Of a stretch of 12,270 nucleotides of DNA, positions 7,308-12,270 are shown in pieces. Each line of letters begins with the position of its first letter. Positions within the stretch are counted from its first letter, which is position 1. A program made the translations under genes and the position numbers. The notes under the pieces were generated by a model that saw nothing but the letters and a program-made list of their open reading frames with translations, was not told the origin of the DNA and did no database searches. The stretch comes from Ruminococcaceae bacterium UBA4871 (GTDB taxonomy: Bacteria > Bacillota > Clostridia > Oscillospirales > Acutalibacteraceae), in assembly GCA_002399445.1 (NCBI GenBank), contig DHDR01000006.1:5133-17402 (forward strand), given 5' to 3'.

Positions 7308-7329
7308 ATTATATTCTTTAGTAGAATAT
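7308..7329 (-). promoter_or_regulatory. Candidate promoter and operator of the ArsR-type gene
   Basis: A perfect dyad ATATTCT-N5-AGAATAT spans 7311-7329. Its minus-strand copy runs into TATAAT (7308-7313), a consensus -10 box about 30 bases before the arsR start codon. A palindrome at a promoter is the usual place for autoregulation by this family. A good -35 box is not evident. Confidence 0.5.
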
Positions 7330-7685
7330 GCTTTTTCTTATCAATGAACATAAGATTTATCAAGGCGGTCAGAAGTGCTGAAATGAAGCGGACTAATATT
7401 GGAAAGAAAAGAATGCCTGTACTGACACGGATTCCTCTGCCGAAAGAAAACGAATTTTGTCGCGCACCGAATCCGCATGCAGCCAATACAGAAATACGAA
7501 TTATTTTTTAAATTTATCGTCTAGTTTTTTCAAGTGCTTAACAAGTTCTGCAAGATGCAGTGAAAGGTGCACTAAATCTATATTTTCACAAAGCCCATTG
7601 ACTTAACAAAAATTGAGTTAAGTTAAATTTTAGTGTAATTTGCATATTTACAGCGCAAATTTTCAAATTTAATTATGCAAAACGC
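7330..7685. other. A+T-rich non-coding stretch between arsR and the sortase operon
   Basis: No gene is supported here. A 60-codon minus-strand frame (7304-7486) has a hydrophobic segment but no ribosome-binding site or family likeness. The region holds a perfect seven-base dyad ACTTAAC-N9-GTTAAGT at 7601-7623, about 65 bases upstream of the sortase promoter, which could be a regulator site. It also has a small CTGCA-AGA-TGCAG hairpin near 7547-7562. Confidence 0.55.
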
Positions 7686-7714
7686 TTGACAAAGAAAAAA
7701 GCAAGTGCTATATT
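7686..7714 (+). promoter_or_regulatory. Sigma-A promoter of the sortase / starch-binding operon
   Basis: TTGACA (7686-7691) is a perfect -35 box. After exactly 17 bases comes TATATT (7709-7714), one base from the -10 consensus. Transcription should begin near 7721, giving a leader of about 40 bases before the sortase ATG. Confidence 0.88.
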
Positions 7715-7731
7715 TTACTCGTACAAAAGAT

Positions 7732-7746
7732 TTGAAAGCGATGGCA
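7732..7746 (+). promoter_or_regulatory. Candidate catabolite-responsive element (cre) for CcpA
   Basis: TTGAAAGCGATGGCA matches the Gram-positive cre consensus WTGNAANCGNWNNCW at every fixed position. It sits about 10-25 bases after the predicted transcription start, where bound CcpA blocks elongation or initiation. This predicts repression of the operon when glucose is plentiful. CcpA binding is inferred from the motif, not shown. Confidence 0.6.
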
Positions 7747-7762
7747 GAAATGGAAATACATA

Positions 7763-8596
7763 ATGTATAGGTCTCACGGTAAGAAAAAGAAATTCTCATT
7801 TAAGGAAAAATTGCTGCTTCTGTTTTTTTTCATCATCTTCGCAGCAAGTGTGACGTGGCTCATTGTCTATCGCGTTAATGCTGCAGAGAATGAGGCACAG
7901 ATGGCAGCCCTGCGGGCATCTGCATTGTCTTCTTCGCAGGTCCCTTCCTCCAGCACACCTCTACCCAGCAGCCAAGTGAAAAGTGCGGCAGCTTCCTCTG
8001 CATCTTCGGCGGTTTCCTCAGCAGTACGGGCGTTTCCACAGTTGCAGGCCAAGAACAGCGATATTAAGGCTTGGATACAAATTGAAGGTACGGCGGTGAA
8101 TTACCCGGTGATGCAGACGCCGAAAGAGCCGGAGTATTACCTTCACCGAAACCTTGCGAAGCAGGCAGAAAGCCGTGGGCTTCCGTTTTTGGATGTCAAG
8201 TCAGACCTGAAGAAAAGCAAAAACTATCTGGTATATGGCCATAATATGCGGGACGGCACCGCATTTGCCGGGCTTCTGGGGTATCTTGACAAAAGCTTTT
8301 GTAAGAAGCATCCAATCATTCACTTTGATACACAGAACGGTACAGGAGACTATCAGGTCATTGCTGAGTTTCGTTCTAAAATTTACCGAACAGACAGCAA
8401 AGCCTTTAAATATTATCAGTATGCAGATATTGAAACAAAAAACCATTTTGACACTTACATCAAGAATGTGAAAAAACGTGCAGACTATGATACGGGGCTC
8501 ACTGCTTCCTACGGAGAACAACTGCTGACCCTTTCCACATGCTATCAATTTGTGAAAAACGGGCGGCTTGTAATTGTGGCCAAAAAGGTCAAATGA
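7763..8596 (+). CDS. srtB: Class B sortase
   Basis: Sortases are membrane-bound cysteine transpeptidases that cut a sorting signal and join the surface protein to peptidoglycan. The 277-residue product has a basic N-terminus, one membrane segment at about 17-36, and a Ser/Ala/Pro-rich extracellular linker at 53-90. The catalytic domain follows from about 91. Catalytic residues are His160 in YGHNM, Cys260 in TLSTC and Arg268 in NGRLVIVA; the YGHNM...TLSTC forms and the WIQIEGTAVNYPVMQ entry (104-118) are typical of class B. TGGAAA at 7751-7756 is a modest ribosome-binding site for ATG 7763. The gene lies 65 bases before a protein with an SPKTGD signal. Clostridioides difficile SrtB is known to use (S/P)PXTG motifs, so the downstream protein is the likely substrate (inference). 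Confidence 0.92.
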   Translation: MYRSHGKKKKFSFKEKLLLLFFFIIFAASVTWLIVYRVNAAENEAQMAALRASALSSSQVPSSSTPLPSSQVKSAAASSASSAVSSAVRAFPQLQAKNSDIKAWIQIEGTAVNYPVMQTPKEPEYYLHRNLAKQAESRGLPFLDVKSDLKKSKNYLVYGHNMRDGTAFAGLLGYLDKSFCKKHPIIHFDTQNGTGDYQVIAEFRSKIYRTDSKAFKYYQYADIETKNHFDTYIKNVKKRADYDTGLTASYGEQLLTLSTCYQFVKNGRLVIVAKKVK

Positions 8597-8661
8597 ACGC
8601 TATTACAATTCACTTGACCTGTTGGGAATAAAACATTCATTGATTTGGAAGGAGATTAGAA

Positions 8662-9339
8662 ATGAAAAGGTCCAAAAAGTTGGTAGCGGGCATTATGGCA
8701 ATGGCCATAATGATGTCTTCCGCAATTGCGATGGCTGCCACTCCCGCGTCAGCAGCAGGCAAGGAAGTAACCGTTTACTTCCAGAACACACAGAACTGGA
8801 GCAGTGTTTACGCTTACTTATGGGCAGGCTCCGGCAACATTAAGGGCACCGCTGCATGGCCCGGCCAGAAAATGGCTAAGGTAGCAGGTGCGGACAACTG
8901 GTATGAAGTTAAGTATACGGCGGGTGCTCCATTTAACGTAATTTTTAACGACAATGCACAGCCCAAACCCCACCAGACTGCAGACCATACACCGAAAAAT
9001 TTGGCAGCCGACAAAGACGCTTATTGGTTTGTACCGGGCGGCGCTGCAAAATCTAACGACAATGGTTTAACACCGGCTGGCACTGCCATCACAGTTTACA
9101 CAGAGGCACAGGCCGGTTTCCCAAAGCCTGCTGCAGCAACCACTTCTTCAAAGGATGCAACAAGCAGTAAGGCAGCAGCAGCTGCCACGACTCCTTCCAC
9201 TGCGTCCGCAGCAACTGCAGATGCGTCCCCGAAAACCGGTGACGCAAACGAAAATGCACCGATCCTTGTTACCACCACTGCACTGCTTGCTTTGGCTGGT
9301 ATGGGTACAATCCTCATCCGTAAAAAAGTAAAGGCATAA
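8662..9339 (+). CDS. Cell-wall-anchored starch-binding protein (CBM26-like, SPKTGD signal)
   Basis: The 225-residue product starts with a signal peptide (basic KRSKK, hydrophobic core 8-25, likely cleavage near 25-32). A single beta-rich module at about 34-128 resembles the CBM26 starch-binding family: VTVYFQNTQNWSSVYAYLW (36-54), AWPGQKM (65-71), NWYEVKY (79-85) and FNVIFNDN (91-98), with many exposed aromatics (Trp46, Tyr50, Tyr52, Trp54, Trp66, Trp80). An Ala/Thr/Ser-rich linker (about 156-188) leads to SPKTGD (189-194), a membrane segment (about 199-219) and the basic tail RKKVKA: a sorting signal of LPXTG type. There is no catalytic domain, so its role would be to hold starch or maltodextrin at the wall. 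AGGAG at 8650-8654 sets the start. It follows the sortase in the same operon. CBM family and ligand are inferred. Confidence 0.85.
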   Translation: MKRSKKLVAGIMAMAIMMSSAIAMAATPASAAGKEVTVYFQNTQNWSSVYAYLWAGSGNIKGTAAWPGQKMAKVAGADNWYEVKYTAGAPFNVIFNDNAQPKPHQTADHTPKNLAADKDAYWFVPGGAAKSNDNGLTPAGTAITVYTEAQAGFPKPAAATTSSKDATSSKAAAAATTPSTASAATADASPKTGDANENAPILVTTTALLALAGMGTILIRKKVKA

Positions 9340-9358
9340 AAACACTTTAGCCGCAGCT

Positions 9359-9403
9359 GCAAAAGCCGAGGGCGCAGCAAATGCTGCAGCCCTCGGCTTT
9401 TGC
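9359..9403. terminator. Two-way hairpin terminator between convergent genes
   Basis: GCAAAAGCCGAGGGC (9359-9373) pairs perfectly with GCCCTCGGCTTTTGC (9389-9403). Inside, GCAGC-AAAT-GCTGC adds five more pairs with one bulged A. The core stem has AAAA before it and TTTT after it, so it can end transcription of the + strand starch-binding gene and of the minus-strand LacI-type gene whose stop lies 12 bases beyond. Confidence 0.92.
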
Positions 9404-9414
9404 AAAAAGATGAT

Positions 9415-10332
9415 TTACAGCTGTTCACTTTCCAGCAGAACGCAGTTGGTACTGCTGGCCTGATAATCCAGCGAGAGCATATCCTGCAGAACCTCCGCGG
9501 CAACAGCTGCTTTGGTTCGATTTGGTATGTGAAGTACCGGTGAGCTGGGAGAGAACAGCCCTGGATTACCAAGTGCGGCACAGATGCAAAGGTCTTTGCA
9601 GGGGAACAGTGCCTGTGCCTGCATTCCGAGCACGTCACCCAGAACAATCCCTTTCCGGTTTGCATGCCCTTGCAGAAAACTGGACAGATTGGACCCGGCA
9701 GAGTTGATAAAGATGTCTTTTGTCAAAAAGTACTGGGAAAACTGCTCCATCTGGTACTGACAGCAAAAGTCCTCCATCAGCAGGAAAGGCTGCTCAGTTT
9801 CCAGCAGGCTTTTTGCCTGTGTGAACAGAGCAGTGTAATCTGGGCGGATTTCACAGAATAAAGGGTCATTTACAATGCAGTCTATAAACAGAATTGGTAC
9901 ATAATAGCCTTCCGTGATTTTACGAACCGTTCGGTTGTCGGTGTCAATCATAAAGACCGCGTCAAGGCTGTGCTTTTTCACAATACCCATATCTTGAGAA
10001 AGGTTTTTGGTGGTAATCAAGATCGTTTCATAACCCATGGTGCGCAGCTGATTGCTGAGTTCTGCGGCAAGGTCATAATAAAGTATCTTTTTTCCGGCGG
10101 TGTTTGTTTCTTTCAGATTAATGATAACACCAATTAGGCCGCTTCGGGTTTTGCTGGCGGCACGTACAGCACGCGGTTCATAGTGAAGCCGCGTGGCAGA
10201 TTCCATTACTTTCAGCCGGGTTTCATGGCTGATCTTCTCCTTCTCAGAATGATTTAAAACATAGGAGACCGTAGCAACAGAGATACCGCAGTCCTTAGCG
10301 ATATCCCGCATGGTGATTTTGCAATTTCCCAT
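9415..10332 (-). CDS. LacI-family transcriptional regulator
   Basis: The 305-residue product has the LacI N-terminal helix-turn-helix: TMRDIAKDCGISVATVSYVL at about 7-26, then a hinge region around YEPRAVRAASKTRSG (about 51-65). A periplasmic-binding-protein-like effector domain follows from GLIGVIINLKET and runs to the end, where DVLGMQAQALFP and a short C-terminal subdomain are seen. It is somewhat shorter than the usual 330-340 residues. I choose ATG 10332 with AGAGAG eight bases upstream; a TTG at 10338 would sit too close to it. The gene is convergent with the starch-binding gene and divergent from malF (106-base gap), so its likely targets are the malFG promoter and its own. The ligand is unknown; a maltodextrin signal is inferred from position. 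Confidence 0.93.
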   Translation of the reverse strand: MGNCKITMRDIAKDCGISVATVSYVLNHSEKEKISHETRLKVMESATRLHYEPRAVRAASKTRSGLIGVIINLKETNTAGKKILYYDLAAELSNQLRTMGYETILITTKNLSQDMGIVKKHSLDAVFMIDTDNRTVRKITEGYYVPILFIDCIVNDPLFCEIRPDYTALFTQAKSLLETEQPFLLMEDFCCQYQMEQFSQYFLTKDIFINSAGSNLSSFLQGHANRKGIVLGDVLGMQAQALFPCKDLCICAALGNPGLFSPSSPVLHIPNRTKAAVAAEVLQDMLSLDYQASSTNCVLLESEQL

Positions 10333-10359
10333 ATACAACGCTCTCTTTTCTATACTTAT

Positions 10360-10394
10360 GTGCTTATTATAGCACTGGCAAAAATGAATGGCAA
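10360..10394 (-). promoter_or_regulatory. Promoter of the LacI-type gene with overlapping dyad
   Basis: On the minus strand, TTGCCA (10389-10394), a 17-base spacer and TATAAT (10366-10371) form a near-consensus sigma-A promoter. The dyad GTGCT-N6-AGCAC (10360-10375) lies over the -10 box, a natural place for autorepression. It lacks the central CpG of most LacI-family operators, so the regulator is uncertain. Confidence 0.7.
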
Positions 10395-10438
10395 TTTCAA
10401 ATTACAAGTTGTGGGATGATATTTAGGGAGGTCGAAAA

Positions 10439-11770
10439 ATGAAGAAAAAAGTCAGCTCTGTCATCCTTTCCTGCATCTTTTGGGGAAGTGGACAGTTCTT
10501 CATTGCGAAAAAGAAAATCCGGGGGCTTTTGTTCTTTGCGGCGCAGGTACTGCTGTTGGCAATTGAATTGCTTTCCGGCTATTGGTTCAACTGGTTTGCC
10601 GGTGAGATCGCTCACTTTGACATTGGTACTTACGGCGGCTATTTTACGAAAGGGTTATGGGGACTGTTTACGCTGGGCACAACGCCCGGTGTAGGCGGAG
10701 ACCACTCCACGCTGCTGCTCATAAACGGTATTCTTACGTTGATGGCGTTGCTGGTGTTCGTGGGTATCTATGTCTGGAACATCCGGGACGCTTATAAGCT
10801 GGGGCGGCAGCTGGATGAAACGGGAACAATTGCAGCTGTGCCCAGCCGGATTAAGCGCCGCAAAGCGTTTCCGTATCTGGTCCTGCTTCCGATTGGCATT
10901 ATCATTGCGCTGGTCGTTTTCATGCCAATCGTATTTTCTGTTCTGACCGCATTTACAAATTATGACGCCAACCATATGCCACCTGGACAGCTGGTCAGCT
11001 GGGTGGGGCTGAAAAATTTCTTTAAGCTGTTTAATGTACCGATTTGGTCACAGACTTTCTTCGGCGTTTTGATTTGGACGGTTGTTTGGGCAGTCTGCGC
11101 AACTTTTTCCACTTACTTTCTTGGGCTGTTTCAGGCACTTATCCTTAACAGCCGCCATGTGAAACACCGTGGAATTTTCCAGACGATTTACATATTGCCA
11201 TGGGCCATTCCCGGCATGATCACTTTGCTGGTGTTCCGTAACCTGCTCAATGGTCAGTTTGGCCCGCTCAATCAGTTCCTGATGAACATTCACTTGATAA
11301 AAGACCGTATCCCGTTTTTGACAGACCCGACCATTGCAAAAGTCTCTGTCATCCTGGTGAATTTATGGATGGGCTTTCCGCAGTTTATGGTGATGCTGCT
11401 TGGCATTATGTCGAATCAGGATGCCAGCCTTTATGAAGCGGCGGAAATTGACGGTGCAAATAAAATGCAGGTATTTTCGTACATTAAGCTGCCGCTGCTG
11501 ACGAGGGCTACTGCGCCGCTGATTGTTATGAACTTTGCAGCAAATTTCAATGCCTTCGGTGCAATTTACTTCCTGACAAACGGTGGCCCGACCAATCCTT
11601 CTTATCAGTTCGCAGGCGATACAGATATCCTCATCTCCTGGATTTACAAACTGACATTGAATCAGCATATGTACAGCATGGCAGCTGTTATGAATATCCT
11701 TATTTTTGCATTTATTGCTGCTGTGTCTATATGGAACTTCCGTCGGACCAATGCGTTTAAGGAGATGTGA
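10439..11770 (+). CDS. malF: Maltodextrin-type ABC transporter permease, MalF family
   Basis: This inner-membrane permease forms, with MalG and an ATPase, the channel for oligosaccharide uptake in the CUT1 family. The 443 residues contain a Firmicutes-type N-terminal extension with hydrophobic segments near 28-46 and 95-115, then the core permease from about 143 with segments near 146-170, 206-234, 250-270, 300-325, 356-380 and 414-432. The EAA loop that contacts the ATPase is EAAEIDGANKMQVFSYIKLP (333-352), with the conserved Gly339. AGGGAGG at 10425-10431 lies seven bases before ATG 10439. The gene is divergent from the LacI-type regulator and three bases before malG. Unusually, no substrate-binding-protein gene precedes it. 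Maltose/maltodextrin specificity is inferred from family likeness and the nearby starch-binding protein; another oligosaccharide is possible. Confidence 0.88.
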   Translation: MKKKVSSVILSCIFWGSGQFFIAKKKIRGLLFFAAQVLLLAIELLSGYWFNWFAGEIAHFDIGTYGGYFTKGLWGLFTLGTTPGVGGDHSTLLLINGILTLMALLVFVGIYVWNIRDAYKLGRQLDETGTIAAVPSRIKRRKAFPYLVLLPIGIIIALVVFMPIVFSVLTAFTNYDANHMPPGQLVSWVGLKNFFKLFNVPIWSQTFFGVLIWTVVWAVCATFSTYFLGLFQALILNSRHVKHRGIFQTIYILPWAIPGMITLLVFRNLLNGQFGPLNQFLMNIHLIKDRIPFLTDPTIAKVSVILVNLWMGFPQFMVMLLGIMSNQDASLYEAAEIDGANKMQVFSYIKLPLLTRATAPLIVMNFAANFNAFGAIYFLTNGGPTNPSYQFAGDTDILISWIYKLTLNQHMYSMAAVMNILIFAFIAAVSIWNFRRTNAFKEM

Positions 11771-11773
11771 GAC

Positions 11774-12270
11774 ATGAAAAATAAAGTGAATTCCTTTTTT
11801 GTACATTTGGAATTGGTGGTTATGGCACTGCTGGTGCTGATACCGATTGTCTGGATCGTGCTTTCTGCATTCAACCCAGGCAATGGCCTTGCAACTTCCT
11901 CATTGGTTCCGAAATCACTGACGCTGAAAAATTTTAGCCGCCTGTTTACAGAAACCAATTACAGGCAGTGGTTTATGAATTCTTTGACGATTGCGGTACT
12001 CAATACAATTTTTAGTGTGGCACTGGTCCTCGTTACTGCATGGATTATGTCTCGGTTCAAATTCAAGGGCAAGAAAACAAGCCTGATGGCCATTTTGCTG
12101 CTCTCCATGTTTCCTACGTTCCTTTCCATGACGGCACTTTACACGCTGTTTTTAAACTTTGGCTTGCTGGATAAACCTGTCGCGCTGACGATCATCTATG
12201 TTGCCGGTGCCATTCCGTACAATGTTTGGCTGGTAAAAGGATACTTGGACGGCTTGCCGAAAGAAGTGGA
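11774..12270 (+). CDS. malG: Maltodextrin-type ABC transporter permease, MalG family (partial, 3' end missing)
   Basis: The second permease subunit starts three bases after malF, with its ribosome-binding site (GGAG, 11761-11764) inside the end of malF, so the pair is translated together. The 165 visible codons show a first membrane segment at about 13-32, the external stretch FNPGNGLATSSLVPKSLTLK (33-52), the family motif NYRQWFMNSLTIA (62-74), and further segments at about 72-92, 104-127 and 136-155. The EAA loop lies beyond the window edge and cannot be checked. The sequence is in frame to the last base, with no sign of damage. Confidence 0.9.
   Translation, partial: MKNKVNSFFVHLELVVMALLVLIPIVWIVLSAFNPGNGLATSSLVPKSLTLKNFSRLFTETNYRQWFMNSLTIAVLNTIFSVALVLVTAWIMSRFKFKGKKTSLMAILLLSMFPTFLSMTALYTLFLNFGLLDKPVALTIIYVAGAIPYNVWLVKGYLDGLPKEV

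Noticed and set aside
7304..7486. Minus-strand frame with a hydrophobic segment, possible membrane protein
   Set aside because: It covers the ArsR promoter dyad, has no Shine-Dalgarno sequence and resembles no transporter I know.
1..12270. CRISPR array, tRNA or rRNA genes
   Set aside because: No regularly spaced repeats, cloverleaf-like segments or rRNA signatures were seen on either strand.

Overview
The window looks like chromosomal DNA from a low- to mid-GC Gram-positive anaerobe of the Clostridia, most plausibly an Oscillospiraceae/Ruminococcaceae-type gut or fermenter bacterium. The basis is purine-rich GGAGG ribosome-binding sites, sigma-A-type promoters, a class B sortase with an SPKTG surface protein, a CBM26-like starch-binding module and a Firmicutes-style MalF with an N-terminal extension. 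The species cannot be named from the sequence alone.

Region 1 (1-5382, + strand) is a type III restriction-modification locus. It holds the 3' end of a probable DUF4391 gene, mod (beta-class DNA methyltransferase), res (helicase plus PD-(D/E)XK nuclease), a small unknown ORF carrying a 17-bp tandem repeat, and a strong two-way terminator. The middle of mod, where the target-recognition domain lies, is much richer in A+T than the rest of the gene, which suggests a swapped specificity domain.

Region 2 (5383-7685) is a gene-poor accessory stretch. It holds an ssb gene on the minus strand, a well-formed + strand terminator hairpin with no recognisable + strand gene before it, a doubly broken IS3-family transposase remnant, and a C-terminally clipped ArsR-type regulator with a promoter/operator-like dyad.

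Region 3 (7686-12270) appears to be devoted to starch or maltodextrin. A consensus promoter, followed by a perfect match to the CcpA cre consensus, drives a class B sortase and then a secreted CBM26-like protein with an SPKTGD sorting signal. A strong hairpin terminator separates this pair from a convergent LacI-family regulator. That regulator is divergent from a malF-malG permease pair, and malG runs off the window. Inferred model: the sortase fixes a small starch-binding protein to the wall, MalF/MalG import the released maltodextrins, and the LacI-type protein plus CcpA adjust expression to sugar supply. The binding protein and ATPase of the transporter are not in the window.
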